Positions 1 through 7,619 of a stretch of 40,590 nt of DNA are shown one piece after another. The translations under genes were made by a program, and so were the position numbers. Below the pieces are notes generated by a model, which was not told the origin of the DNA, made no database searches, and saw only the letters and a program-made list of their open reading frames with translations. The number at the start of each line of letters is the position of its first letter. Position 1 is the first letter of the stretch. Origin of the DNA: Frankiaceae bacterium. GTDB lineage: Bacteria; Actinomycetota; Actinomycetes; JAFAQI01. Location: the NCBI GenBank assembly GCA_019239875.1, contig JAFAZI010000198.1, positions 1-40,590 on the forward strand. Reading direction: 5' to 3'.

Positions 1-1302
1 GAAGAGGTTGAGGAAGTCGTACCAGCGGTTGTAGGTCTCCGGATCGAGCGAGTCGATGTGAGCCCCGTTGGTGAACGTGAACCACTTCTGCTTCGTGCCG
101 GTGAAGTGCTGTGCCAGGTCGGGGCAGTGGCCACCGGTCTGCTCATCCTCGAATTGGCAGGCCATGAACACCGGCACGTGGATCTTGTGCACGAAGCTGA
201 TCGGGTCGAGCGGGTCCGCGACCTTCGGCCGGTAGTGAGAGTTGCGGGCGATCTTCTTCGGGAGGCTGTGCGCGTCGCCGTGCAGCACCTGGTTCGCCTC
301 GCAGGTCTTGTCCCCTGCCTTGATCCGGTCCCACGCCCACCGCTGGCCTCGATGCGGGCCGGTCCCAGGCTCGGCGTTCTGCTGGCGCTCGTTCGCCCAC
401 GCGACCGCAAAGCCGTCGTTGAGGACACCGCCCGGATACAGCGTGGTCGCGGTCGCGTCGATGGTCGACAGCGGTGCGATCGCCTCGAGGGAGGGCGGAT
501 GAGTCTGCGCGGTGAACAGCTGGCTGATGGCACCGAAGGAGATCCCCATCATGCCGACCTTGTGGCCCTTCACCCACGGCTGGTGCGCGACCGTCTCGAC
601 GATGTCGTACCCGTCGAGGTTCTGCAGCGGCTCGAAGAAGTTGTACGCGCCGCCGGAGCAGCCCGTGCCGCGCATGTTGACGTCGACGACCGCGAAGCCC
701 ATGAGGTTCGCGAGCACGGCGATGCCGCTCTCCGGCCCCTTGGGCTGGGCGTACCCGTAGCCGGCGTACTCGATCAGCGTCGGGTACGGCGGGGCGTAGT
801 CCGGGATCCCCACCGGCAGCGTGACCGGAGGTGTCCCGAGGCTGGCGGGTTGGGTCGGGGGGTGGACGGCGTACGCAAGCTTCGTGCCGTCGCGCATCTT
901 CATGTAGCCGTAGCCCTTGTAAGGGATCTTCTGCTTGTAGATCTCCGGGTCCCAGGGCTTGGACCGATTGGTGTGAACGGTGACGGCCTTGGAGGTCTTG
1001 CCGGTTGCCACCACCTTGACGCGGTAACCGTGGCCGGGCCTGACGTGGTAGAATACCGCACCGCCCAAGCTGTTCGCCGGCTGCGCCGCCACCCGTTCGC
1101 CGGACTTCGCCAGCAACGCCAGCTTCGCCTTGGGCGCGACACCGGTTACGAGCACCTCGCGGGCGCTGCCACGAACCGAGAGCTTCGGCTTGGCTGCCTT
1201 CGCATGTGGCGCGGCGGCCGTTGCGCCACCCACCGCAACGAACGATCCAGCGGTCAGCAATCCGACAAGGGCGAGGTGCAGGGCGGAACGACGACTACGC
1301 AC
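1..1302 (-). CDS. Secreted CocE/NonD-family (X-Pro dipeptidyl-peptidase S15-like) hydrolase, C-terminus cut by window edge
   Basis: The minus strand reads open through 434 codons to base 1, so the C-terminus lies outside the window. A basic N-terminus followed by a hydrophobic stretch and an Ala-rich end looks like a signal peptide (first ~30 residues), so the protein is probably exported. A small beta-rich region precedes the hydrolase domain. The domain contains DVNMRGTGCSGG, typical of CocE/NonD enzymes, and the nucleophile elbow GISFGA with Ser255. FEDEQTGGH and NGAHIDS, near the window edge, are candidates for the acid and His. Family members hydrolyse acyl esters or X-Pro peptides; the substrate here is unknown. 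The GTG start at 1302 is chosen because AAGGAG lies 9 nt upstream (1312-1317); an in-frame ATG at 1332 has no such site. Confidence 0.85.
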   Translation of the reverse strand, partial: MRSRRSALHLALVGLLTAGSFVAVGGATAAAPHAKAAKPKLSVRGSAREVLVTGVAPKAKLALLAKSGERVAAQPANSLGGAVFYHVRPGHGYRVKVVATGKTSKAVTVHTNRSKPWDPEIYKQKIPYKGYGYMKMRDGTKLAYAVHPPTQPASLGTPPVTLPVGIPDYAPPYPTLIEYAGYGYAQPKGPESGIAVLANLMGFAVVDVNMRGTGCSGGAYNFFEPLQNLDGYDIVETVAHQPWVKGHKVGMMGISFGAISQLFTAQTHPPSLEAIAPLSTIDATATTLYPGGVLNDGFAVAWANERQQNAEPGTGPHRGQRWAWDRIKAGDKTCEANQVLHGDAHSLPKKIARNSHYRPKVADPLDPISFVHKIHVPVFMACQFEDEQTGGHCPDLAQHFTGTKQKWFTFTNGAHIDSLDPETYNRWYDFLNLF

Positions 1303-1400
1303 GATTCTGATCTCCTTCTGGGCGCGAGACATCGTGACGCGCTGCCTACCTCTTTCGCCGCATCGGGGGCCGGATCCTGCCTCGCCGAGACGCAGCCGCC

Positions 1401-2060
1401 TCAGGCAGTTCCGACGAAGTACCCCTTGGCGATGTGACGAATCTTGAGGCGGCCGGTGCCGTCTGCCCTACCGAGATGAACGGTCCAGCTGGCCGCCTTC
1501 TCGTTGATGCCGTAGTGGTTGGCGTGCGGGGAGGCCCACACGGCGTGCGCACCGCAGTAGTAGGTCGCGGACCACTTCGGGTGCACCTCGAGCACCGCGC
1601 CGGCACCACCGATTCGGATGTCGCACCTGGTCCCGCTGGTCAGCTTGAGTCGCAGAGGTGCGCGTTGCTTGGCCTTCAGCGGTGCCGTCGACTTGAACGA
1701 CGACGTGAGCGGGAACCGATACAGCCGATGGCTCTTCGGGTTCCTCGTGCAGAGCGTGTGATGCGCCTTGGCCGCCTTCCAGCAGGCGATGGCGTACGCC
1801 GCTGCCGGACTGCACTCGTCGATGTCGGGGTCCACCGCACCGATCGAGGGACCGGCGTACTTGCAGTCGATGGCACCCTTCTCTTTCTTGACCTGGAATC
1901 CCGACGCCGCCTTGCCTGCTGCCGTCACCGGCCGGATGACGATGGCTTTGGTCGCAGGAGTCTTGTGATGGGCAGCCGCTCCCGCCACGGAGCCCGGCAT
2001 ACCGGCACCTCCGAGCACGGCGATCGCGAGGGGCAAGAGAAGGAAGCGTGAGCGTCGCAT
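1401..2060 (-). CDS. Secreted hypothetical protein with six cysteines
   Basis: A 219-residue protein with a clear signal peptide (Arg-rich start, then a Leu/Ala hydrophobic core, processing probable after about residue 28). The mature part has six cysteines spread over residues ~66-170, including an IDCKY and a TYYCGAH segment, and no transmembrane helix. This fits a small secreted disulfide-bonded protein. I do not recognise a family. It lies 39 nt downstream of the PadR gene and 98 nt upstream of the secreted hydrolase, all on the same strand, so a shared transcript is possible. Function is not assigned. Confidence 0.75.
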   Translation of the reverse strand: MRRSRFLLLPLAIAVLGGAGMPGSVAGAAAHHKTPATKAIVIRPVTAAGKAASGFQVKKEKGAIDCKYAGPSIGAVDPDIDECSPAAAYAIACWKAAKAHHTLCTRNPKSHRLYRFPLTSSFKSTAPLKAKQRAPLRLKLTSGTRCDIRIGGAGAVLEVHPKWSATYYCGAHAVWASPHANHYGINEKAASWTVHLGRADGTGRLKIRHIAKGYFVGTA

Positions 2061-2099
2061 TCCGCAATCCGATCATGCGGCGGTCCGTGGGTCGAATCC

Positions 2100-2765
2100 T
2101 CAGTCGCCCTCGGCGCGTCGGGCAGCGGCGCGGTCAGCAAGCGTCCGCTCCGCTGCAGCCATCTCGCGAAGCGTCTGCCAGTCCGGCTCGGCGGAGGCGA
2201 GGTCATCCGGCCACGACTCCACGGTGTCGATGGCCCACTCCGCCCACCGATCGATCATCTGCTCGAAGTCGTGGAGGAACTTGCCCGTCAGGATCAGCCA
2301 AGGCAGCCGCTCGGGGAAAGCGCCGGTTCCTGCCAGGTAAGCCTCGGGAATGCCGACGCTGGCCTCGCCGCGGTCTTCAGCCCAGCGTCGGACCTCATCG
2401 AGACTTCGCAGCAGGTCCGCCTTCGACCCGTGCTCGGCGAAGAAGACTCTGATCAGCTGCTCGAACTCCAGCACCGGTCCGCTGCCCGGCATCGGGACCC
2501 ATTGCGCCAAGGCACGACGCCCCTTGGCCGTGATCGAGTACATCGTTCGGGGTCGACGACCGGTTGACTCAGAGGTCGCCCGCGCGTACCCGTGGGCCAC
2601 GAGCTTCTTGGGCTCCTCGTACAGCTTGCTGCGCGCCCGCGGCCAGAAGTAACCAAGGGCGCGGTCCATCTGCTTCGCCAGCTCGTACGTCGTCCACGGG
2701 CGCAGGGCGAGGAGGCCGAGGATCGCGTACGAGGTCGGCGTCAGTTCACCATGGTCGGTTGACAT
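2100..2765 (-). CDS. PadR-family transcriptional regulator
   Basis: A 221-residue protein. The N-terminal winged helix includes SYAILGLLALRPWTTYELAKQM and the wing region with GRRPRTMYSITAKGRRAL, both hallmarks of PadR repressors. A helical C-terminal dimerisation part follows. The ATG at 2765 is preferred over an in-frame TTG at 2786 because the family N-terminus fits and GGGAGGG lies just upstream. The start and its -10 box overlap a perfect inverted repeat (2764-2782), so autoregulation is likely. The gene is divergent from the methyltransferase at 2824, which is the most likely regulated partner. The effector is unknown. Confidence 0.88.
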   Translation of the reverse strand: MSTDHGELTPTSYAILGLLALRPWTTYELAKQMDRALGYFWPRARSKLYEEPKKLVAHGYARATSESTGRRPRTMYSITAKGRRALAQWVPMPGSGPVLEFEQLIRVFFAEHGSKADLLRSLDEVRRWAEDRGEASVGIPEAYLAGTGAFPERLPWLILTGKFLHDFEQMIDRWAEWAIDTVESWPDDLASAEPDWQTLREMAAAERTLADRAAARRAEGD

Positions 2766-2782
2766 AGTCCCTCCCGGACTAT
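2764..2782. promoter_or_regulatory. Candidate PadR operator, 7-5-7 inverted repeat
   Basis: ATAGTCC and GGACTAT form a perfect 7-bp inverted repeat around CTCCC, in the divergent space between the PadR gene and the methyltransferase gene. On the minus strand TATAGT (2778-2783) is a good -10 box for the PadR gene and lies inside the repeat, so a bound dimer would block it. That PadR is the binder is inference from position. Confidence 0.55.
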
Positions 2783-2790
2783 ACAACTTG

Positions 2791-2803
2791 GTCCCATGGG
2801 GAC
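2791..2803. promoter_or_regulatory. Second small palindrome in the PadR/methyltransferase divergent region
   Basis: GTCCC-ATG-GGGAC is a 5-3-5 palindrome 8 bp downstream of the main inverted repeat and 20 bp before the methyltransferase start. It shares the GTCC core with the first site and may be a second half of the same operator region. Short palindromes occur by chance in GC-rich DNA, so confidence is low. Confidence 0.3.
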
Positions 2804-2823
2804 GATCCTAGGGGGACGATGAC

Positions 2824-3699
2824 ATGGAAACGATGACACCGGGCGAAACGGGGGTCAGGGTGATCGCGAACGCCGAGATGGCAGCTGCATGGGACGGACC
2901 GGAGGGCGAACACTGGGCCCACCACGCGGACCGATACGAGCAGATCGGCGAGCGGCAGCTGAGCCGGCTGCTGTCCGCCGCCGAGGTCTCACCGACTGAC
3001 ACGGTCCTCGACATCGGGTGCGGGACCGGGGCGGCGACGAGAGCCTTCGCGCTCGCGGCCAGCGAGGGTGCAGCTGTCGGCATCGACCTCTCATCCCAGA
3101 TGTTGCAGCGGGCCCGGGACAAAGCCACGGCGGCAGGTATCCCGAACGTGAGCTTTGTGCAGGGTGACGCCCAGGTCCACGAGTTCCCAGCAGGTGAGTA
3201 CTCCCTGGCGGTCAGCGCGATGGGAACGATGTTCTTCGCCGACCCGGTCGCGGCGTTCACAAACATCGGCCAGGCGCTGCAACCGGGTGGCCGGCTGGCG
3301 ATCTTGACCTGGCGGGCATTGGAGCTGAACGAGTGGCTCACCGCAGTCCGCGGCGCTCTTGCGGTCGGTCGCGACCTCCCATCGCCGCCGCTCGGGGCGC
3401 CGGGCCCATTCGGGCTGGCCGATCCCGACCACGTCCGACACGTGCTCGACGGCGCCGGATTCACCGGCATCGATCTGACGCCCAGCAACGAGCCCGCGAT
3501 CTTCGGCTCAGACGCCAACGATGCCTTCGACTTCGTGTCCTCGTTCGGCATCACGCGCGGCCTGACGCAAGGCCTCAGCGAGGCCGACCGCGCCACCGCG
3601 ATGGCCAATCTGAGACAAATCATGACCGACCATGCCACCCTCGGTGGCGTCGAGTTCGCGACAGCGGCATGGCTCATCACAGCTCGGAGGTCCTCATGA
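2824..3699 (+). CDS. Class I SAM-dependent methyltransferase
   Basis: A 291-residue protein of the UbiE/Methyltransf_11-25 type. SAM-binding motif I is VLDIGCGTG (residues 61-69). An acidic residue ends the second strand (GIDLSS), followed by a GDAQ motif and the post-motif LQPGGRLAILTW. The C-terminal cap (GFTGIDLTPSNEP onward) resembles small-molecule methyltransferases. AGGGGG is placed 8 nt before the ATG. The stop overlaps the start of the next gene by ATGA (3696-3699), so the two are translationally coupled. The substrate is unknown; control by the divergent PadR is likely. Confidence 0.88.
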   Translation: METMTPGETGVRVIANAEMAAAWDGPEGEHWAHHADRYEQIGERQLSRLLSAAEVSPTDTVLDIGCGTGAATRAFALAASEGAAVGIDLSSQMLQRARDKATAAGIPNVSFVQGDAQVHEFPAGEYSLAVSAMGTMFFADPVAAFTNIGQALQPGGRLAILTWRALELNEWLTAVRGALAVGRDLPSPPLGAPGPFGLADPDHVRHVLDGAGFTGIDLTPSNEPAIFGSDANDAFDFVSSFGITRGLTQGLSEADRATAMANLRQIMTDHATLGGVEFATAAWLITARRSS

Positions 3700-4427
3700 C
3701 GACACGAATCGACGAGATTGCGAGCGACATCTACCGGATCTCGACTTACACCGACGACATCCCGGGCGGGTTCACCTTCAACCAGTTCCTGATTCGCGGT
3801 GAGCAGCCGCTGCTGTTCCACACCGGACTGCGAGCGACCTTTCCCCTGGTGTCCGAGGCCCTGGAGCGGGTCTGCCCAGTCGACCAGATCCGCTGGGTGA
3901 GCTTCGGACACTGGGAAGCCGACGAAGCGGGCGCGATGAACCTCTGGCTGCAACACGCGCCCGCCGCCGAGGTCGCGGTCGGCACTCTCGGTGTGATGAT
4001 CTCCGGCGGTGACCAGGCGGATCGGCCGCCGCGCGTCCTCGGCGACGGCGAGGTGCTCGATCTCGGCGGAAAGCGGGTGCGCTGGATCGACACCCCCCAC
4101 GTGCCGCACGGCTGGGATGCCGGCCTGTTGTACGAGGAGACGACGGAGACGTTGTTCTGCGGAGATCTCATGTCACACCTCGGCAAGGTCGAGCCACTGA
4201 CGGAGCACGACGTGCTCGACCCCGCGATCACCGCCGAGGACACTTTCCACTCGACTTCCTTGACCCCGCTGACTGCGCCAACCATCCGAATGCTCGCCGA
4301 CCTGAATCCGGCGACGCTCGCGATCATGCACGGCGCGTCGTACCGCGGGGACGGCGCCACGGCTCTTCGATCGCTTGCCGACGAGTACGAGGGTCGGTTG
4401 CGCGCCGCGATGCCGGTGGCCTCGTAG
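3696..4427 (+). CDS. Metallo-beta-lactamase-fold protein with flavodiiron-type (ODP) metal ligands
   Basis: A 243-residue single-domain protein. Instead of the usual HxHxDH it carries H72-x-E74-x-D76 (GHWEADEAG), followed by H138, D157 (in FCGDLMS) and H212 (in IMHGAS). This is the ligand order of the oxygen-binding diiron domain of flavodiiron proteins, and the 19-residue H-to-D spacing matches theirs. No flavodoxin domain follows, so it is a stand-alone ODP-type protein. A role in O2/NO reduction or sensing would be inference. It overlaps the methyltransferase gene by 4 nt and shares its promoter. Confidence 0.85.
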   Translation: MTTRIDEIASDIYRISTYTDDIPGGFTFNQFLIRGEQPLLFHTGLRATFPLVSEALERVCPVDQIRWVSFGHWEADEAGAMNLWLQHAPAAEVAVGTLGVMISGGDQADRPPRVLGDGEVLDLGGKRVRWIDTPHVPHGWDAGLLYEETTETLFCGDLMSHLGKVEPLTEHDVLDPAITAEDTFHSTSLTPLTAPTIRMLADLNPATLAIMHGASYRGDGATALRSLADEYEGRLRAAMPVAS

Positions 4428-4470
4428 CGGCAAGCCACCGGTTCGGCTGTCTGAAGCGGTCGATCGCGTC

Positions 4471-4476
4471 TACGAT
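4471..4476 (+). promoter_or_regulatory. Candidate leaderless -10 box (TACGAT)
   Basis: TACGAT ends 6 nt before the ATG at 4483, placing a transcription start at or next to the A of the start codon. No ribosome site precedes that ATG, which agrees with a leaderless transcript. The -35 region is weak. Confidence 0.45.
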
Positions 4477-4482
4477 CCGGCC

Positions 4483-5478
4483 ATGTCCTGGCTGACTAGG
4501 GGATTCGATCCACCGTCGCTCTCCGACCCCGTGCCGGCGACCGCTCTGGTGATCGGGCCCGACCTGGGCTACTCCGGCTTCACTCACTGGAGCGCGACGA
4601 TCCAGCTCCTGGTCACGACGCCGGGGACCCCGCCGTACGTCGTCAATCACCAGGAGATGGTGACGCGCGAGCAGGCCCCGCTGCTCGGGGTCGAGCTGCC
4701 GGTGATGACCGAGCGCAGCGACCCGTCACGACTGGCAATCCAGTGGCACCAGGTGCCGACGATCGAGGACCGGATCGGACGCAGCGACCCGGCGATCGTC
4801 GACCCGGCCGGCACTTGGGACCGGGTCGAGAAGGCACGAGCAGCGATCACGCCGGCACTCGTTCCGCGACCCGCGCCGTGGGGTGACGGCAGCATCCCTG
4901 ATTGGCCGGGTACGCCAAAAATCGGGCGGCGTCGCATCCCGGGGACCGCGATGGTCGTCGCGCACTCCGACGATCCGTCGCCGTACATGATCGGCAACGA
5001 GTTCCACTACGACGACCGGTACAGCTACCGCGGCCAGCTGGAGAGTGACCCGATCGGCTACTTCGCGTGGCTGCTCCTGCTGGTGATCGCTACCAACGGC
5101 CAGCGTTACGCCCTGCAAAAGCGGATGCACGTCCGCTCCGGTCGACTCGGGCCGTTGCTCGCGGTCACCATCAAGGAGGACAAGCCGACCGACGTCGACG
5201 TCGAGTGGAAGCACACAGCGAAGAAGCCGGCCCTCACCCTCGCCGATGCTGCAAGTCAGGCCACCGGGTTGAGCCCCGGTTTGGATTTCTCCGGCCTGCC
5301 GGCTGGGATCGCAGATCGGCTGTCGGCGCTGGGCTTCGCGACCGATGGCGTGCCGGCTCAAGCCGCCCCACCCGACCCGACGGTCGACCTCAGTCGGCTC
5401 GAGCAGCTTCGCGCAACCGGGGTGCTGACGGATGAGGAGTACCAGGCCGAACGAAGTCGGATAATCGCCAACATCTAG
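4483..5478 (+). CDS. Hypothetical protein with C-terminal SHOCT domain
   Basis: A 331-residue protein. The first ~260 residues are soluble-looking with one hydrophobic patch (FAWLLLLVIATNG) and no recognised domain. The last ~30 residues (LEQLRATGVLTDEEYQAERSRI) are a SHOCT module, a short two-helix domain often at the end of oligomerising or membrane-associated bacterial proteins. The ATG at 4483 fits a leaderless promoter and removes an unlikely 36-codon extension overlapping the upstream gene. The next gene also ends in SHOCT, suggesting the two products interact. Confidence 0.8.
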   Translation: MSWLTRGFDPPSLSDPVPATALVIGPDLGYSGFTHWSATIQLLVTTPGTPPYVVNHQEMVTREQAPLLGVELPVMTERSDPSRLAIQWHQVPTIEDRIGRSDPAIVDPAGTWDRVEKARAAITPALVPRPAPWGDGSIPDWPGTPKIGRRRIPGTAMVVAHSDDPSPYMIGNEFHYDDRYSYRGQLESDPIGYFAWLLLLVIATNGQRYALQKRMHVRSGRLGPLLAVTIKEDKPTDVDVEWKHTAKKPALTLADAASQATGLSPGLDFSGLPAGIADRLSALGFATDGVPAQAAPPDPTVDLSRLEQLRATGVLTDEEYQAERSRIIANI

Positions 5479-5510
5479 CCATGAGCTGAACCGTCGAGAG
5501 GAAGCACGAC

Positions 5511-5798
5511 GTGGGGATCTTCAAGGGCGCGAAGCGACTTCGCGACGGGCTGAAGATGGTGAGTGAGATGCAGGCCGCGCAGGCGAACAGCCCGGAGATG
5601 AAGGCGGCGATGGAGCAGGCGCAAGCAATGGCCGCGCAGGCGATGGCGGGTATGCCGGGCACCCTGCCCCCCGCCGCACCGCCGGCGGCCGAAGATCGGA
5701 TCACGCGCCTGACCAAGCTCGGTGAGCTGCACGCGAGTGGCGCACTGACCGACGAGGAGTTCGCCGCGCAGAAGGCGCGCATCCTCGCCGAGAACTAG
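5511..5798 (+). CDS. Small SHOCT-domain protein
   Basis: A 95-residue protein starting at GTG with GAGAGGAAG upstream. The N-terminal half is helical and rich in Met, Ala and Gln (MEQAQAMAAQAMAGMPG). A Pro/Ala linker follows, then a C-terminal SHOCT module (LTKLGELHASGALTDEEFAAQK). It lies 32 nt after the larger SHOCT protein and 2 nt before the crotonase gene, so these genes probably form one transcript. The cellular role is unknown. Confidence 0.8.
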   Translation: MGIFKGAKRLRDGLKMVSEMQAAQANSPEMKAAMEQAQAMAAQAMAGMPGTLPPAAPPAAEDRITRLTKLGELHASGALTDEEFAAQKARILAEN

Positions 5799-5800
5799 GC

Positions 5801-6598
5801 ATGGGAAGCGCTTCGCCGTCGAACCTGCTGGTCGAGGTCGACGACCGGATTGCGACGCTGACCCTCAACCGGCCGCAGGCGCGCAACGCACTGAGCCGCG
5901 CGTTGACGCACGAGCTGTGGGACGCCGCGACGGCAGCCGGAGCCGACCCGGCGGTCGACGTCGTCATCATCACGGGATCCGACCCGGCGTTCTGCGCCGG
6001 TGTCGACCTCAAGGAGGTAGCCGGTGAGATCGCGGCGACGGCGACCGAGCGCCCCGTGGGTGACGGACCGGGACGTGGCAGCGATGGGTTGTATCGGTTC
6101 CTGCCGGTGATCGACAAACCGATCATCGCGGCGGTCAACGGCGTCGCGGTGACCGGCGGCCTCGAGCTGGCGTTGCAGTGCACGCTGCTCGTCGCATCTG
6201 ATCGCGCGCGGTTCGCCGACACACATGCCCGGGTTGGCGTCATGCCAGGCGGTGGAATGACCGTTCTGCTCGCGCAGACGATCGGCGTCCGTCGGGCGGT
6301 CGAGCTCTCCCTGACCGGCAACTTCCTCTCGGCCGAGGAAGCACTTCGCCTGGGCCTCGTGAATCACGTCGTGCCCCACGAGGAGTTGTTGCCATTCGCG
6401 CGCCGGCTCGCCGGGGACATCGTGAGCAACGACCAGGTGGGCGTCCGCCGCCTGCTCCTGCACTACCGCCGGTTGGCGAGTGCCGCGACGCTCGAGGAGG
6501 CCCACCTGCTCGAAGGCATCCTGGCGGAAACCTGGGAGCGCGGCACGAGTGATGTCGGTGCCCGCCGAGCCGACGTCACGTCGCGCGGCCGGGACTAA
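5801..6598 (+). CDS. Enoyl-CoA hydratase/isomerase (crotonase) family protein
   Basis: A 265-residue crotonase-fold protein. The oxyanion-hole segments are AFCAGVDLKE and GVAVTGGLELAL, and the family signature continues with FADTHARVGVMPGGGM. The first catalytic Glu is present (E122), but the second, expected 20 residues later, is His (H142). Similar THARVG-type members are common in actinobacteria and are usually not standard hydratases. It acts on a CoA thioester, probably in lipid or sterol catabolism; the reaction is uncertain. The start is 2 nt after the SHOCT gene, and the LLM oxidoreductase follows 8 nt downstream. Confidence 0.88.
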   Translation: MGSASPSNLLVEVDDRIATLTLNRPQARNALSRALTHELWDAATAAGADPAVDVVIITGSDPAFCAGVDLKEVAGEIAATATERPVGDGPGRGSDGLYRFLPVIDKPIIAAVNGVAVTGGLELALQCTLLVASDRARFADTHARVGVMPGGGMTVLLAQTIGVRRAVELSLTGNFLSAEEALRLGLVNHVVPHEELLPFARRLAGDIVSNDQVGVRRLLLHYRRLASAATLEEAHLLEGILAETWERGTSDVGARRADVTSRGRD

Positions 6599-6606
6599 TC
6601 GGCCTG

Positions 6607-7605
6607 ATGCTCGTCGACACCCACCTCGGCTCGATCGAGACGGCGGCCGACGACGCCCAGCACGCCGAGGAGCTCGGGTACGACGGAGCCTTCACCGGGG
6701 AGGTTTCGAGCGACCCGTTCCTGCCGCTCGCCGTGGCTGCCGGGACGACCGAACGGATGACGATCGGCACGTCGATCGCGGTAGCCTTCGCCCGATCGCC
6801 GATGACCCTCGCCTACACCGCGCATGACCTGCAACGTGCCTCGGGCGGCCGCTTCATCCTCGGGCTCGGTTCACAGGTGAAGCCACACATCGTCAGACGA
6901 TTCGCGATGCCGTGGCACCAGCCGGCGGCGCAGATGCGCGAGCTCATCCATGCGATGCGCGCGATCTGGGCGAGCTGGCAGACCGGCGAACCACTTGCGT
7001 TCGAGGGCGAGTACTACCAGCACACGCTGATGCCGCCGATGTTCACGCCGACCCGACACCAGTACGGCGATCCGCCGATCTATCTCGCAGGCGTCGGTGA
7101 CGCGATGACCAGGGTGGCGGGAGAGGTCGCCGACGGATTTCTGTGCCATGCCTTCACGACCGCCCGCTGGATCGAGGAGCGAACCTTGCCGGCACTCGCA
7201 GCGGGCTGCGCGTCATCGGGACGCGGTCGAAGCGATCTCGTCGTCAAGGCCACCGTGTTCCTCGCCACGGGCACCGACGAGGAGATCGCGACCGCCGTGG
7301 CGGCGATTCGCGCGCAGCTGGCGTTCTACGCGTCGACCCCGTCGTACCGGCCGGTGCTCGAGCTCCATGGTTGGGGCGACCTCGGTCCCGAGCTGACCAC
7401 CCTGTCCAAGGCGGGACGTTGGGCAGAGCTCGTCGACCTGATCGACGACGACGTGGTCGACGCGTTCGCCGTGATCGCGTCGCCTGCGGACGTCGTCGAG
7501 CAGGTCCGGACCCGCTACGCAGGGGTCGTCGATCGCGTCTCGTTCATCGGCTCGGCATTGCCGGCCGATCTGATCGCGGCGTTGCAGAACCCGACCACAG
7601 ACTGA
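6607..7605 (+). CDS. LLM-class F420-dependent oxidoreductase (TIGR03617-like)
   Basis: A 332-residue luciferase-like monooxygenase-fold protein. Typical segments are ELGYDGAFTGEVSSDPF, ERMTIGTSIAVAFARSPM, GGRFILGLGSQVKPHI and PPIYLAGVGDAMTRVAGEVADGF. The family binds F420 (or FMN) in a TIM barrel. This subgroup is common in mycobacteria and relatives; substrates are mostly unknown. It is the last gene of the plus-strand run that starts at the SHOCT genes, and its pairing with a crotonase suggests oxidation of an acyl-CoA-like or lipid substrate (inference). It converges on the metallopeptidase gene 14 nt downstream. Confidence 0.88.
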   Translation: MLVDTHLGSIETAADDAQHAEELGYDGAFTGEVSSDPFLPLAVAAGTTERMTIGTSIAVAFARSPMTLAYTAHDLQRASGGRFILGLGSQVKPHIVRRFAMPWHQPAAQMRELIHAMRAIWASWQTGEPLAFEGEYYQHTLMPPMFTPTRHQYGDPPIYLAGVGDAMTRVAGEVADGFLCHAFTTARWIEERTLPALAAGCASSGRGRSDLVVKATVFLATGTDEEIATAVAAIRAQLAFYASTPSYRPVLELHGWGDLGPELTTLSKAGRWAELVDLIDDDVVDAFAVIASPADVVEQVRTRYAGVVDRVSFIGSALPADLIAALQNPTTD

Positions 7606-7619
7606 CGCAGCAGCGGGGG

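Noticed and set aside
58-1437. Long plus-strand open frame opposite the secreted hydrolase
   Set aside because: The minus strand encodes a recognisable CocE/NonD hydrolase; the plus-strand product has no domain and an Arg/Val-rich composition typical of antisense frames in GC-rich DNA.
2808-4109. 433-codon minus-strand frame
   Set aside because: Opposite to the methyltransferase and beta-lactamase-fold genes, which show clear motifs.
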